DNA of 64,000 nt from Bdellovibrionales bacterium CG10_big_fil_rev_8_21_14_0_10_45_34 (GTDB lineage Bacteria > Bdellovibrionota > Bdellovibrionia > Bdellovibrionales > 1-14-0-10-45-34). Of this stretch, positions 24,687-34,720 are shown piece after piece. The notes below the pieces were generated by a model, which did not search any database, was not told the origin of the DNA, and saw nothing but the letters and a program-made list of their open reading frames with translations. Positions within the stretch are counted from its first letter, which is position 1. Every line of letters starts with the position of its first letter. The translations under genes and the position numbers were made by a program. The stretch lies in the NCBI GenBank assembly GCA_002778785.1, contig PEZS01000006.1, positions 202,537 through 266,536 of the forward strand. The letters are read 5' to 3'.

Positions 24687-25993
24687 GGTTTTTCCAGCTT
24701 TAATATGACAAAGCGAGGTTCAATGCGAGTGGCAACGGTGACTTTGTATTCTCTCGTCCAAGCGGGAGGCTGATTGCTCTCCCAAATTGCAAGAAAGAAC
24801 ACATCACTTGTAGGCAGGCTTCCATCAAGAAAATCAAAATGATCAGCCCGGCCCATGCCTCTTAGTTTATAAATACTTTTGCCGGAGTAATAACTCAGCG
24901 ATGAGGCCATTTGAAAGGAAGATGCATAAAGAGGTGCGTGGCTATGAACGACCGGGAGGATGCTTTCATACGTGTAGGCCTCTTGGGTTTTTAGCTTCCA
25001 TCGAAGAGAACTGTCATAAGGGAGTTTCCAAAAACTGGCGATGGCAAGCACCCCGAGTGTTACCCACAGAATAAGTGTCCACTTGAATGTTTTTTGAGAA
25101 AACCCTCTTACGGCAATAGCTAAAAAAGCTGGGTAGGCCACAATTGGCCAGTTGGCTTCTACATGGCCTTTGAACGAGGTGATAAAAAAGAAAAACAGCG
25201 GAAATAGCGCATTCCATTTTATTAGCGGATCCATGCGCCCAACCCACTTTCTGGCAGCCCATATAGTAGTCGGAAACAGCAAGCCAATTTGGCCTAACAA
25301 GTAAAGTAAAGTCCAACTTGGCCTCCATGACTCTCCGCCAAGTCCATGCCGAAATTGAAATAAAAATGAGACCCAGTCATTGGAGTAATTCCACGCGATC
25401 ACAGGGAGTGACCCAACAATACCGAAGATAGCCATTAGCGGAGTATATTTGGCAACGCTTACTAAGCGGTGTGTTTGGTAGGCTGCCGCCACAAAAATAG
25501 GCACAAGTAGTACAGCATGATACTTAGAGCAAAAGGCCAATCCCATCGAAAGCCCCAGCAGAGAAAAGTGCTTCCAATTCGGCGCCTCTGTTGCTCTATC
25601 AAAGAGATATATGCAGATTGACCAAAACAACAACAACGGGGCGTCGGGTGTAACAATTAGTGATCCAAAACCCGTAATCGGATTGAGCAATACCAATAGT
25701 AGCCAATACTTTATCTGATCGCCCGATAGTCTGCGCTCTAAAATTTTTATCCAAAAGAGCAGCGAAACATGAGAGACGATGATGCCGGGCCAGCGTTCGA
25801 TTTGTCCTATGTGAAGGCCCAAAAAATCTGACACCCAAAAGAGCCACCCAACCATCGGGGGATGATCGTAGTAGCTCAACGAAGGATTTTGACCCCAAAC
25901 CCAATAGTAGAACTCATCTGATAAAAAAGGCAGAAAGCCGCCCACGGCCAACTTGATTACTAGTGAAACTAGCCAAATATGAACGATCTTCAC
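24683..25993 (-). CDS. GT39/PMT-family membrane glycosyltransferase
   Basis: The 436-residue multi-pass protein begins with the ArnT/PMT_2 arrangement: an acidic pair in FLSDEFYYWVWGQNPSLSYYDHPP, where the Asp-Glu after the first helix is the catalytic region, then about ten membrane segments. Such enzymes move a sugar from a polyprenyl-phosphate carrier to lipid A, protein or polysaccharide at the periplasmic face. The acceptor is unknown. The stop overlaps the PHP-like gene, and the RodZ-like gene ends immediately upstream. Confidence 0.88.
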   Translation of the reverse strand: MKIVHIWLVSLVIKLAVGGFLPFLSDEFYYWVWGQNPSLSYYDHPPMVGWLFWVSDFLGLHIGQIERWPGIIVSHVSLLFWIKILERRLSGDQIKYWLLLVLLNPITGFGSLIVTPDAPLLLFWSICIYLFDRATEAPNWKHFSLLGLSMGLAFCSKYHAVLLVPIFVAAAYQTHRLVSVAKYTPLMAIFGIVGSLPVIAWNYSNDWVSFLFQFRHGLGGESWRPSWTLLYLLGQIGLLFPTTIWAARKWVGRMDPLIKWNALFPLFFFFITSFKGHVEANWPIVAYPAFLAIAVRGFSQKTFKWTLILWVTLGVLAIASFWKLPYDSSLRWKLKTQEAYTYESILPVVHSHAPLYASSFQMASSLSYYSGKSIYKLRGMGRADHFDFLDGSLPTSDVFFLAIWESNQPPAWTREYKVTVATRIEPRFVILKLEKP

Positions 25994-27001
25994 TTAAGGG
26001 AATCTCACCTTTTTTGGCTGCCCGAGCGTTCCCACGATGCCGAGTGCTTTGCCGTTGTGAGTTAAGCTAACAGCCGCCCCATCAGTGATTTCCAGCTCTA
26101 CGAGATTTCCTCGAATCACCTGAGTCTGTTGTGGATTTAGCGTGAACGTTTGTGGCGCGGCGCCGTTTATTCGTGCTTTTACAATCACATTGTCCATCGC
26201 ATCGATGATGACTTCTTGTATCGGCCCACTAGCGGCAGCTATCGGTGAGGGAGCCGGGCTCGGCGTGACGGTTGGTTTCGGGGCGGGAGTCGCCGTCGGC
26301 GCAGGAGTTGTCGTAGGTGTGGGAGCCGGAGTTATCATCGGAGTTGCTGTAGGTTTCGGAGTGGCAGTTGGAGCGAGCGTGGGATTCGGCGTTACTGTAG
26401 GGCTTGGTGCCGGTGAAGCAGCTCGAGCCTCAGTGGGAGTCGGTGCTGATACCGGTTGCGGAGTTTCCGGTTTATCAACTGCGGCTGCTGTTGTTGGCGG
26501 CTTTGTTGTGTCTGTTTCTGACTCAGCCTCGTTGACGCCCTCAGGGTCGTTGGCCAAAGCTATTTGCGATGTTATTTCACTATCTGAGGCAACTTGGGAC
26601 TCGCGCTCATACTTTTCAATAGTTTTCTTCACCACGATCAGCAAGACGAACAACAATGCTATAGATATGGCAATGGCCACTTTCACAATTGCAGGTCGAC
26701 TGCGATCCGATTGAACGTGCACATCGACAGGTGCGTCGTCTTGTTGCTTTTTCGGCTTCGGCTTTGTGGTCCCGTAGACCTGCTGAAATTCTTCTAAGAC
26801 TTCAGTGACATCAAGTTTTAAAAAGGAGGCGTAGCTACGTATGAACCCTCTTAGAAAAGTTTTCTGGGGCAAGCTTTCCGTATCGCCTTCTTCAATTGCA
26901 GAAAGTACTTTTATATTAATCTTTGTAGCAATGGATACATCATCCAGGTTAACGCGAAGTTCTTCGCGCCTTCGTTTTAATTTCTGACCCAAATCCAACA
27001 T
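25994..27001 (-). CDS. RodZ-like protein (HTH_25, membrane segment, DUF4115)
   Basis: The 335-residue product has a cytoplasmic HTH_25 domain (residues about 5-72: LGQKLKRRREELRVNLDDVS, FLRGFIRSYASFLKLD), one membrane helix (about 105-125), a Pro/Thr-rich linker of about 70 residues (PTPTEARA, TATPKPTATP) and a C-terminal DUF4115-like domain with beta-strands (NVIVKARINGA, VELEITDGAAVSLTHNG). RodZ links MreB to the cell-wall machinery. The long PT linker could span the periplasm. The PilF-like gene follows the typical pairing seen in proteobacteria. Confidence 0.88.
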   Translation of the reverse strand: MLDLGQKLKRRREELRVNLDDVSIATKINIKVLSAIEEGDTESLPQKTFLRGFIRSYASFLKLDVTEVLEEFQQVYGTTKPKPKKQQDDAPVDVHVQSDRSRPAIVKVAIAISIALLFVLLIVVKKTIEKYERESQVASDSEITSQIALANDPEGVNEAESETDTTKPPTTAAAVDKPETPQPVSAPTPTEARAASPAPSPTVTPNPTLAPTATPKPTATPMITPAPTPTTTPAPTATPAPKPTVTPSPAPSPIAAASGPIQEVIIDAMDNVIVKARINGAAPQTFTLNPQQTQVIRGNLVELEITDGAAVSLTHNGKALGIVGTLGQPKKVRFP

Positions 27002-27032
27002 AGTTGCTTCCTTTTATCGCACTCCAACAAAA

Positions 27033-27791
27033 CTATTGCGTGCTAACGGCCTTAAGCAATTGAGCGGCTTTCTTTGTAATATCGCTTTCCGGATAAATTT
27101 TTGTGACCTCTTCGAGTCTAATAATAGCTTCTTCTTTGTGGCCAGAATGAAGTCGAGCCAGTGCCGAAAAATAGTGAGCTGCAGGATACTTGTTTTGGCA
27201 CATTTTTAGGGCACGATCAAAACCCTCAGCGGCAACATCAAACTTATTCTGCCGATAGAAAATTTGCCCGATATAAAACTGAGCTGTGCACATAGAAGAA
27301 CTAATCTTTAAGGCCTCCAAAAAGTCAGCTTTGGCTTCGGCGTACTTCCCTTTTTCAAGTAAGCACATACCCTTATGTAAATAACCTTTTTCGGGTGTTG
27401 AATAGGTGAGATCTTTTACGACTTCGGCTGCCATACTAATGCAAGCATCGTACTGCCCAGTGTCGTGATAAGTGCGCGCCAAATTATTTTTAGCTTCGGT
27501 GAATTTCGGATCAATTTCCAGCGCTCGTTTTAAATGTTCTTCTGCTTTCAAATGCCTTTCTCGGACAAAGTAGGCCAGTGCGAGATTATTCTGAATTTCT
27601 GCATTATTCGGATCTAACTTTGCCGCAATCTGAAGTTCTTTTAACGCCGCAGGATAGTTTCCGTTTTCGAGGTGACCCGCCCCAATCTGCATATGTAGGG
27701 CCGCAGACTGTTCGTCTCTTGGCGTGGTTGCACAAGCATTAACCAATAAAAAAGCAACCAGCACAATATGCGAACCAAAGAATTTTGCCAT
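27033..27791 (-). CDS. pilF: TPR lipoprotein, PilF/PilW-like
   Basis: The 252-residue protein has a lipobox (LLVNAC at residues about 15-20) and five or six TPR units, including YPAALKELQIAAKLDPNN and HLKAEEHLKRALEIDPKF. In other bacteria PilF/PilW is an outer-membrane lipoprotein that helps type IV pilin secretin assembly. Linkage with the RodZ-like gene supports this call, but it could serve the Tad secretin or another system. Confidence 0.82.
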   Translation of the reverse strand: MAKFFGSHIVLVAFLLVNACATTPRDEQSAALHMQIGAGHLENGNYPAALKELQIAAKLDPNNAEIQNNLALAYFVRERHLKAEEHLKRALEIDPKFTEAKNNLARTYHDTGQYDACISMAAEVVKDLTYSTPEKGYLHKGMCLLEKGKYAEAKADFLEALKISSSMCTAQFYIGQIFYRQNKFDVAAEGFDRALKMCQNKYPAAHYFSALARLHSGHKEEAIIRLEEVTKIYPESDITKKAAQLLKAVSTQ

Positions 27792-27828
27792 TGACGAAAG
27801 TCTCTCTTAAAATCCTTAAGAATCCAAT

Positions 27829-28965
27829 TCAAAAAGCAGATTGCTTAAGCTCTAAGTATCCCGCAGATTCGAGGTGGTGCGTTTGCGGGAACATATCGAA
27901 CGCCTTAACCTCTAGAAGTTCATATACTTCGGTGAGCGAGCTGAGATCACGGGCGAAATTTGCAACGTCACAGCCGATCAAGATGAGCCGCTTGATACGC
28001 ATTTTTAAAAGCATTTGCTTCACTTGAGGGCTCAGGCCTTCTCGCGGTGGATCAAGCAGGGCTAACTCGGGGCACTCAAGTCTAGTGTGTTTGAGAAATC
28101 GCTCAACTCTGCTGCATTCAAAGCGCACTCTTGAGTCGAGCTTCGCAGACTGAGCGAGTTTATGGCCGGTTCGCACGTTGTACGCAGAGCTCTCGACGGC
28201 CAGCACCTCAGCGTCGCCTGTTTGTTTAGCTAGCACCAAAGAAAAGTTCCCAGCTCCCGCATAGAGATCCCAAATTTTTTGAGCTCCCAGCGCTTTTTTC
28301 ACAACCCAATCGACAAGCAGACTGTTTACCTCTTGGTTTATCTGCGAAAATCTCTTTAAGGACCGACCGCGGGGAGTATTGAAAGATTCATGAAGATGGC
28401 CATCTTCATCCAGAAAGAGTTCAAAGCGATCGGGCAGTTTTTTGTTTGAATCTTGCTTCATCCAATCGTTGATCTGTGGATCTGCTATGGCGCATTGATC
28501 AATTTCAACGAGTTGATTTGACCGTAGGGAATGAAAACCCACTTTCTTGTTAATGCTGTGTAGCTGTATTCGATTTCTGTAATGAAATTCCTTGGGCGAA
28601 GCAATCACGTCACTCGAACGCGCAGGAATATTTACCTTTTGAAGAGCGTGCTGCAGAATCTGGGATTTCTGCCTGAGTTGTTCGAGGTAGGGTAAATGTT
28701 GCCACTGACACCCACCGCAGCTTCCAAAATAAGGGCAATGGGGCAGTCGCCTTTCTCCTGGTTTTAGCACTTCTAAAAGAGTGGCCTCACCATACCGTTT
28801 GTGCTGGCGATCTACTTGGATTCGGCAAATGTCTCCGGGGGCTCCGTAGTAAAAGAAAAGAACAAATCCGTTGTGTCTCGCAACTGCTTGTCCTCCACTG
28901 GCCATCCGCTCTACGGTGACCTCCAATGTGGCGCCTACGAATATTTCTGTGCCGAAATCTTCCAA
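27829..28965 (-). CDS. RumA/TrmA-type 5-methyluridine methyltransferase
   Basis: The 378-residue enzyme has a TRAM domain (residues about 8-70), a [4Fe-4S] cluster set (C77, C83, C86 and C158) as in RumA, an SAM-binding motif WDLYAGAGNFS (about 232-242), DPPREG (305-310), and the nucleophile C332 (LIGCDVANFARDL). The C-terminus has QTHHLES with the catalytic Glu. It should methylate uridine in 23S rRNA; whether the site is U1939 or U747 cannot be told here. Confidence 0.92.
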   Translation of the reverse strand: MEDFGTEIFVGATLEVTVERMASGGQAVARHNGFVLFFYYGAPGDICRIQVDRQHKRYGEATLLEVLKPGERRLPHCPYFGSCGGCQWQHLPYLEQLRQKSQILQHALQKVNIPARSSDVIASPKEFHYRNRIQLHSINKKVGFHSLRSNQLVEIDQCAIADPQINDWMKQDSNKKLPDRFELFLDEDGHLHESFNTPRGRSLKRFSQINQEVNSLLVDWVVKKALGAQKIWDLYAGAGNFSLVLAKQTGDAEVLAVESSAYNVRTGHKLAQSAKLDSRVRFECSRVERFLKHTRLECPELALLDPPREGLSPQVKQMLLKMRIKRLILIGCDVANFARDLSSLTEVYELLEVKAFDMFPQTHHLESAGYLELKQSAF

Positions 28966-29034
28966 TTTTTACCTGAGATTGAGAGATACCAAGGGAGGCT
29001 AACTGCACTCCCCTGATCGAGTCGAGTTTAAAGT

Positions 29035-29460
29035 CTATTTATTTACTATTTCGCCTTTTTCGAAGAAAAGCTGAATTTCGCGAGCCGCGCTTTGGGGGCT
29101 GTCGCTGCCATGAACGGCATTCTCACCGACATTGTCCCCAAAAAGAGCTCGAATAGTTCCGGGGGCCGCCTTGCTTGGGTCTGTGGCTCCCATAATTTCG
29201 CGGTTTCTTGAAACAGCGTTTTCTCCGCTTAAAACCATCAAAAGGACAGGGCCAGAGGTCATAAAATCAACCAGCTCTCCAAAAAAGGGTCTGGCGCTGT
29301 GCTCTTGATAGAACTCTTCGCACTTTTTTCGAGATAAATGAACCATTTTGGCGGCCGCCACCTTGAGCTCGTTCTTTTCAAATTGCGTAATGATAGCTCC
29401 AACAGCGTTCTTTTTCACCGCATTCGGCTTGATGATGCTAAAAGTCTCTTCGTTTGCCAC
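29035..29460 (-). CDS. ndk: Nucleoside diphosphate kinase
   Basis: The start was set at the GTG at 29460, preceded by TGAGGT; the frame is open for 45 bases more, but homologues start at this position. The 141-residue enzyme transfers phosphate between nucleoside tri- and diphosphates through a phospho-histidine, H117 in NAVHGSDS. The N-terminal FSIIKPNAV and the [15 protein letters not shown] block are standard. Confidence 0.96.
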   Translation of the reverse strand: MANEETFSIIKPNAVKKNAVGAIITQFEKNELKVAAAKMVHLSRKKCEEFYQEHSARPFFGELVDFMTSGPVLLMVLSGENAVSRNREIMGATDPSKAAPGTIRALFGDNVGENAVHGSDSPQSAAREIQLFFEKGEIVNK

Positions 29461-29602
29461 ATGTACCTCACAGGGGTTTGAGTTTGACCCTCTACTTGCC
29501 AACACTCTTTCAAGTTCGCAAGGTTAAATCTAACGAAAGCCTAATAGAGTAACGCGTCGCAAAGGTTTATAATCAGGCCCAATAAAACTTGTAGGAGGTT
29601 TT

Positions 29603-30607
29603 GTGGGTAAAGCCAGGCTAACAGCGTTTTTCGGCATTTTAGCATTTTCAGCTAGTGCCCATTCGGCTTTGATAAACGGAGCCGGCGCGACTTTTCCGTA
29701 CCCTCTATACTCCAAGTGGATCAGTGAATTTACTGCTAAGAACACCGATGTGAGGCTCAATTACCAAAGCATGGGAAGTGGCACCGGTATCAGTAAGCTC
29801 ATTGATCAAACAATCGATTTTGGAGCCTCCGATGCTCCAATGACAGAAGAGCAGCTTAAATCAGCACCGAGAGAGGTGATTCACGTGCCTACTGTACTGG
29901 GCGCTGTTGCTTTGACGTTTAACGTACCTGGGGTGAGAGAGCTTAAGCTTTCACCTGACGTGCTCGCGGCAATATATCTTGGCAACATCACCAAGTGGTC
30001 CGACGCAAAACTGAAAGAGCTTAATCCAGACCTAAAACTTCCTAGCACTCCAATCATTCTTATTAATCGTTCAGATGGCAGTGGGACTACCGCAATTTTC
30101 ACCGATTACCTGCAAAAGGTATCGCCAGAATTTAAGAAAAAAGTGGGATACGGAACGTCAGTAAGATGGCCGGTTGGCTTGGGTGCACGCGGAAACGAAG
30201 GCGTGACTTCCTTTGTGAAGAAAACCCAAGGAGCCATCGGTTATGTGGAGTTTATTTACGCAAAAAGCAACGGGCTTGCGGTTGCATCGATCAAAAACTC
30301 TTCTGGGGTATTCGTTAACCCTTCTGTGGAGTCGGTTAGCGCCGCTGCCGATGGAGTTAAAATTCCCGAGGACTTTCGCGTTTCGCTGACCAACCCGGAA
30401 TCTCAGAAAGCGTATCCCATTTCGGGCTTCACGTATTTGCTTGTTTATAAATCGATGTCGAAAGAAAAGGGTGAACCACTCTTAAAGTTTATTCAATGGG
30501 CGCTTTCGGAAGGTCAAACTATGGCATCTGCACTTAATTATGCGCCACTTCCGAAAAGTTTGCTCCCGAGAGTTAAAGCTAAAGTGGATGAAATTAACTT
30601 GAATTGA
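29603..30607 (+). CDS. pstS: Periplasmic phosphate-binding protein of the Pst transporter
   Basis: The 334-residue protein starts at a GTG with TAGGAGG upstream. It has a signal peptide ending SAHSA, then the phosphate-binding fold: GAGATFPYPLYSKW, YQSMGSGTGISK, FGASDAPMT, NRSDGSGTTAIFTDYL. It is the first gene of pstSCAB-phoU-phoB-phoR, all on the plus strand with short gaps. By analogy the operon is expected to respond to phosphate starvation through its own PhoB. Confidence 0.96.
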   Translation: MGKARLTAFFGILAFSASAHSALINGAGATFPYPLYSKWISEFTAKNTDVRLNYQSMGSGTGISKLIDQTIDFGASDAPMTEEQLKSAPREVIHVPTVLGAVALTFNVPGVRELKLSPDVLAAIYLGNITKWSDAKLKELNPDLKLPSTPIILINRSDGSGTTAIFTDYLQKVSPEFKKKVGYGTSVRWPVGLGARGNEGVTSFVKKTQGAIGYVEFIYAKSNGLAVASIKNSSGVFVNPSVESVSAAADGVKIPEDFRVSLTNPESQKAYPISGFTYLLVYKSMSKEKGEPLLKFIQWALSEGQTMASALNYAPLPKSLLPRVKAKVDEINLN

Positions 30608-30620
30608 GCGAGTTTTTAGT

Positions 30621-31550
30621 TTGGTGAGAAAAAAAGACTTTCATCGTTCAGACAAAATTTTTCGGCTCATACTCAAGGGATTCGCTTTTTCTTTAATTGG
30701 ACTTATCTTGCTGACAGCATGGGAACTCTTTCGTCTCGGCCAACCCGTTCTTTCACAAATTGGCTTTCGTACTATTGTAGATTCTGTCTGGAATCCCTAT
30801 ACGAATGAATATGGTATGCTCCCATTCATATACGGAACTCTCATAACTTCGTTTTTAGCATTGGTGATCGCCGCTCCCCTGAGTATAGGAGCCGCGCTTT
30901 TTCTCAGTGAGCTCGCTCCAGTGTTTGTATCAAGGGCGATTTCATTTTTGGTAGAGATGTTGGCAGCAATTCCAAGTGTCGTCTATGGGCTTTGGGCAAT
31001 ATTCGTTATAGTGCCGGAAATGCAAATGACGATTCAGCCGTGGATCATAGAGAACCTCGGATTCTTGCCTATTTTTGATGGCGCTCCCTACGGTGTAGGA
31101 GTTATGACGGCTTCAATTGTGCTAGCAATAATGATTCTTCCCACAGTGACCGCGATCACCCGCGAAGTGTTTAAAAGTGTTCCCACGGCAATGAGAGAAG
31201 CTGCCTTAGGACTAGGCGCTACCCGATGGGAATCAATACGTTTAGGGGTTCTCAGTAGCTCGGTCTCGGGAATGATAGGTGCGTTGATGTTAGGGCTTGG
31301 GCGCGCTCTTGGGGAGACCATGGCAGTAACAATGGTCATAGGAAATCGCGCTGATATTTCGTGGTCTTTATTGGCTCCAGCTCAGACAATGGCAAGTGTT
31401 ATCGCTAACGAATATCCAGAAGCGGGCACTTTGCTTCACCAGTCGGCGCTTGGAGCTGTAGGTTTGGTACTTCTTTTTGTCTCGCTAATTGTTAATGGTG
31501 CGGCCAGGCTTATTGTTTGGGGATATTCAAGAAACCGAGGGGCTATATGA
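30621..31550 (+). CDS. pstC: Phosphate ABC transporter permease PstC
   Basis: The 309-residue inner-membrane protein has six membrane helices and the permease EAA loop (AMREAALGLGATRWESIRLGV). LGRALGETMAVTMVIGN is the PstC signature. The start is a TTG at 30621 or the next GTG. Its stop overlaps the pstA start by ATGA, indicating translational coupling. Confidence 0.95.
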   Translation: MVRKKDFHRSDKIFRLILKGFAFSLIGLILLTAWELFRLGQPVLSQIGFRTIVDSVWNPYTNEYGMLPFIYGTLITSFLALVIAAPLSIGAALFLSELAPVFVSRAISFLVEMLAAIPSVVYGLWAIFVIVPEMQMTIQPWIIENLGFLPIFDGAPYGVGVMTASIVLAIMILPTVTAITREVFKSVPTAMREAALGLGATRWESIRLGVLSSSVSGMIGALMLGLGRALGETMAVTMVIGNRADISWSLLAPAQTMASVIANEYPEAGTLLHQSALGAVGLVLLFVSLIVNGAARLIVWGYSRNRGAI

Positions 31551-32404
31551 AGCTATCTCGGGAACTTTTGGGAATTCAAGATTTTCGTAGACGTCTCTTT
31601 AACAGGCTGATGGTGTTTCTTATTTGGTTGGCGGGTTTTTTGGTGGTATTGCCTCTGTTTTATATTTTGTACTACGTGACGCAAAAGGGTTTCGTGGCTC
31701 TTAGTTGGGATCTGGTGACTTCGCTCCCTGCTCCACCGGGAGAGGAAGGCGGCGGAATCGTAAACTCGATCGTGGGAAGTTTAAAGATTGTTACGCTTGC
31801 TGCTGCGATTGCAATCCCTTGGGGGATAGCAACCGGAGTTTACCTTTCAGAGTTTGGCATTGGCCCAACAGCAAAGATTTTGAGAATGGCAATAGATCTT
31901 ATGATGAGCGTTCCTAGTATTGTGGTGGGCCTATTCATCTATGCATTGACCGTAAAGCCGGTCGGCCATTTCTCAGCCTATGCTGGTTCCGCTGCTCTGG
32001 CTTACGTGATGATTCCTATTGTCGCGCGCTCGACAGAAGAGATGCTCAAGCTTGTGCCGAATCATATTCGTGAGGCGGGATTGGCCTTAGGGGTGTCGCG
32101 GTGGAAGGTTATTTTGAAAATAGTGCTTCAGGGGAGCTTGCCAGGAGTTATGACCGGAGTCGTTCTGGCAATTGCAAGAGTTGCAGGAGAAACCGCACCA
32201 CTGCTTTTGACATCCTTAAACAACAGTGGTTTTTCGGAAGGGTTCTCGGAGCCGACCTCGTCGCTTCCAGTACAAATTTACACTTATGCGATCGGGCCAT
32301 ACGAAGAGTGGCATGCTATGGCTTGGGCGAGTTCTCTGGTGTTGGTGGCATTTGTACTGTTAACAAATGTCGTGATAAGGGCTGCGTTTGTATGGAGAAA
32401 ATAA
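31547..32404 (+). CDS. pstA: Phosphate ABC transporter permease PstA
   Basis: The start at 31547 was chosen for the ATGA overlap with pstC. The 285-residue product has six helices, the [14 protein letters not shown] segment, [11 protein letters not shown], the EAA loop ([20 protein letters not shown]) and [12 protein letters not shown], all typical of PstA. It forms the channel with PstC in the inner membrane. Confidence 0.95.
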   Translation: MKLSRELLGIQDFRRRLFNRLMVFLIWLAGFLVVLPLFYILYYVTQKGFVALSWDLVTSLPAPPGEEGGGIVNSIVGSLKIVTLAAAIAIPWGIATGVYLSEFGIGPTAKILRMAIDLMMSVPSIVVGLFIYALTVKPVGHFSAYAGSAALAYVMIPIVARSTEEMLKLVPNHIREAGLALGVSRWKVILKIVLQGSLPGVMTGVVLAIARVAGETAPLLLTSLNNSGFSEGFSEPTSSLPVQIYTYAIGPYEEWHAMAWASSLVLVAFVLLTNVVIRAAFVWRK

Positions 32405-32426
32405 CAATTATAAGGACTCAGTTTTA

Positions 32427-33224
32427 ATGGCCGGCTTAACGAATTCGGAAAACCAAAATCCTCCTGTCGAGCCCTTGCTCTCAGTCGACAAGCTCAGCGC
32501 TTGGTTCGGGAAGCAACAGGCGCTTTTTGATGTGTCTCTCAACGTCTCAAGACACACCGTTTTAGCTCTTATTGGCCCGTCGGGATGTGGAAAGTCGACA
32601 TTTATCCGATGTTTAAACCGACTCCACGAAGAGGTGCCCGGCGCTAGATCCGAAGGAGTGGTAAAGTTAAATGGACAGAATATTTACGGTGCAACTGTCG
32701 ATCCTGTGAAAGTGAGGCGCCAGATAGGTATGGTGTTTCAGAAACCCAACCCCTTTCCGGGAATGTCTATTTTTGACAACGTAGCAGTTGGTTTGAGGCT
32801 CGCGGGAACACGAAAGCGTTCCATTCTTGCGGATCAAGTGGAGCAGGCACTAGAGCAGGCGGCACTTTTTAAAGAAGTAAAAGACAAACTCAAAGCTCCA
32901 GGTACAAGTCTTTCTGGGGGGCAGCAACAACGACTTTGTATTGCTCGCACTCTTGCCGTGCGTCCGCCCATTATTCTTATGGATGAGCCCACCTCGGCGC
33001 TAGATCCAATTTCTACTGCTCGCATCGAGGAACTGGTGATAGAACTTAAGAGAAACGTAACAATAATTATTGTGACACACAATATGGGACAGGCGGCGAG
33101 AGTTTCTGACGACACGGCATTCTTTTTGTCTGGCAAGCTTATCGAAAAGTCGCAGACCTCGCAATTGTTCACAAAACCTAAGGACTCGCAAACGGAAGCC
33201 TACATTACCGGGCGATTTGGTTGA
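32427..33224 (+). CDS. pstB: Phosphate ABC transporter ATPase PstB
   Basis: The 265-residue ATPase starts at the ATG at 32427 after a modest purine stretch (AAGGACTC). Motifs include Walker [10 protein letters not shown] (residues 50-58), [11 protein letters not shown], the Q-loop VFQKPNPFP, signature LSGGQQQR, Walker [13 protein letters not shown] and the H-loop IIVTHN. The [11 protein letters not shown] stretch is specific to PstB. Confidence 0.96.
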   Translation: MAGLTNSENQNPPVEPLLSVDKLSAWFGKQQALFDVSLNVSRHTVLALIGPSGCGKSTFIRCLNRLHEEVPGARSEGVVKLNGQNIYGATVDPVKVRRQIGMVFQKPNPFPGMSIFDNVAVGLRLAGTRKRSILADQVEQALEQAALFKEVKDKLKAPGTSLSGGQQQRLCIARTLAVRPPIILMDEPTSALDPISTARIEELVIELKRNVTIIIVTHNMGQAARVSDDTAFFLSGKLIEKSQTSQLFTKPKDSQTEAYITGRFG

Positions 33225-33236
33225 TAGGATAATAAA

Positions 33237-33899
33237 ATGGAAAGACAGTCGGATCAGCTGTTATCAAAATTAAGGGCCAAAGTTGTGACAATGGGGGGAC
33301 TTGTTGAAAAGGCTGTGTCTACTGTGGTCACATCATTTATTGAGCACAAGGCAGAAGGCTTTAAATTATCACGTGAGATTGAAAATGAAATTAACCAACT
33401 TCACCTTGAGATAGACGAAGAGTGTCTTCAGTTTCTCGCCCTTACGTCCCCGAGAGCGGGAGATCTTCGTCAAATTTTGGCGGTCATAAAAATTAATACA
33501 GATTTAGAGCGAATGGGCGATCAAGCTATGAATATCTCCTTCAACGCTTCTGACTACGCCTCGCAGGAGCCGTTAGATGAGCGGCTACTTGGTTTTGAAG
33601 AAATGTCTAAGCATGTTCAGCAAATGATTCGAAAAAGTTTGGACGCTTTCACTAAGCTAGATGCAGATCTTGCCAAGGAAGTGCTCCGTGAAGATGATGA
33701 AGTTGATCAGGCGAAGAACCAAATTTTTAAGAAGCTTACGGCCATGATCGAAGTGAATCCCTTCATCACAAAGCGGGCCCTCGACCTGATCTTGATCGCG
33801 CGTAACTTAGAGCGCCTTGGAGATCATGCAACAAATATAGCAGAGGATGTGATTTTTATTCAAACGGGTGAAGATGTCCGGCACAAACCAAGAGAATAG
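33237..33899 (+). CDS. phoU: PhoU phosphate signalling regulator
   Basis: The 220-residue all-helical protein shows two PhoU repeats with metal-binding E/DxxxD patterns (LERMGDQAMNIS and LERLGDHATNIAEDV). PhoU couples the Pst transporter to the PhoR kinase and dampens signalling when phosphate is plentiful. It sits 12 bases after pstB. Confidence 0.95.
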   Translation: MERQSDQLLSKLRAKVVTMGGLVEKAVSTVVTSFIEHKAEGFKLSREIENEINQLHLEIDEECLQFLALTSPRAGDLRQILAVIKINTDLERMGDQAMNISFNASDYASQEPLDERLLGFEEMSKHVQQMIRKSLDAFTKLDADLAKEVLREDDEVDQAKNQIFKKLTAMIEVNPFITKRALDLILIARNLERLGDHATNIAEDVIFIQTGEDVRHKPRE

Positions 33900-33912
33900 G
33901 GGGGTGAGTGAA

Positions 33913-34620
33913 ATGGAAAAACCTATTTTACTCGTAGAAGACGAAAAGGACATTCGTGAATTGATGGCCCTTCACATTCGAAGGGCGGGGTTCGAAGTAG
34001 ACGAAGCCTCTGATGGTGCAGAAGGGATTAAAAAAATTGATTCGAAAGATTACAAGCTTATCGTCGTCGACTGGATGGTACCCCTTGCTTCTGGCCTAGA
34101 AATTCTTCGCTATGTGCGCGAGAAATCGAAGTCGCCTCAAACGCCTGTATTGATGGTCACAGCTAGGGTGACCACCCAAGACATCGTATTCGGTTTGGAG
34201 TCGGGTGCAGATGACTACGTGACCAAGCCATTCGATCCTACAGTGTTGGTCGCAAGGGTTCGGGCTCTCGTTAGGCGCAGCCCAGGTAAGAAATCACAAG
34301 GTGCTATAAACGAAGGGCAAGAAATTTCTTTAGGGGAGTTAAAAATAAACCCGGGCTCGCACGAGGTATTTGTAAATGGAGAACACGTACTTTTGACGCC
34401 ATCCGAGTTTAAACTTCTTCATGCACTAGCCGCCAATCAAGGTCGTGTCCTCACTCGGGATCAGCTTATCCACCTCGTGCAGGGTGAAGGCGTTATGGTT
34501 GTGGATCGCGCCATCGACACCCACGTGTTTGGCCTTAGAAAGAAATTGGGTGACTGGGCTAACTTTGTAGAGACAGTTCGCGGTGTGGGTTACAGAATAA
34601 ATTACTCCATGGATCTTTAA
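33913..34620 (+). CDS. phoB: PhoB-type response regulator
   Basis: The start at 33913 has GGGGGG upstream. The 235-residue protein has a receiver domain (acidic residues E9-D10, phosphoacceptor D53 in VVDWMVP, K101 in VTKPF) and an OmpR/PhoB winged-helix DNA-binding domain (about 135-232, LTPSEFKLLHALAANQGRVLTRDQL, RAIDTHVFGLRKKLG, VRGVGYRI). It is cognate to the downstream kinase. Confidence 0.95.
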   Translation: MEKPILLVEDEKDIRELMALHIRRAGFEVDEASDGAEGIKKIDSKDYKLIVVDWMVPLASGLEILRYVREKSKSPQTPVLMVTARVTTQDIVFGLESGADDYVTKPFDPTVLVARVRALVRRSPGKKSQGAINEGQEISLGELKINPGSHEVFVNGEHVLLTPSEFKLLHALAANQGRVLTRDQLIHLVQGEGVMVVDRAIDTHVFGLRKKLGDWANFVETVRGVGYRINYSMDL

Positions 34621-34720
34621 AACCCTCGGTGGTGTCAATTGTACACTGCGATGTTGGCCTGGTTTTTGAAGTTCGCTAAATAGGAGTGTAACTCGTTTTG
34701 GATGGGCGGCGCAGTTGAAC

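Noticed and set aside
26142-26714. Long plus-strand frame opposite the RodZ-like gene, rich in Gly and Val
   Set aside because: It is the antisense of the Pro/Thr-rich linker; low-complexity coding on one strand produces an open frame on the other.
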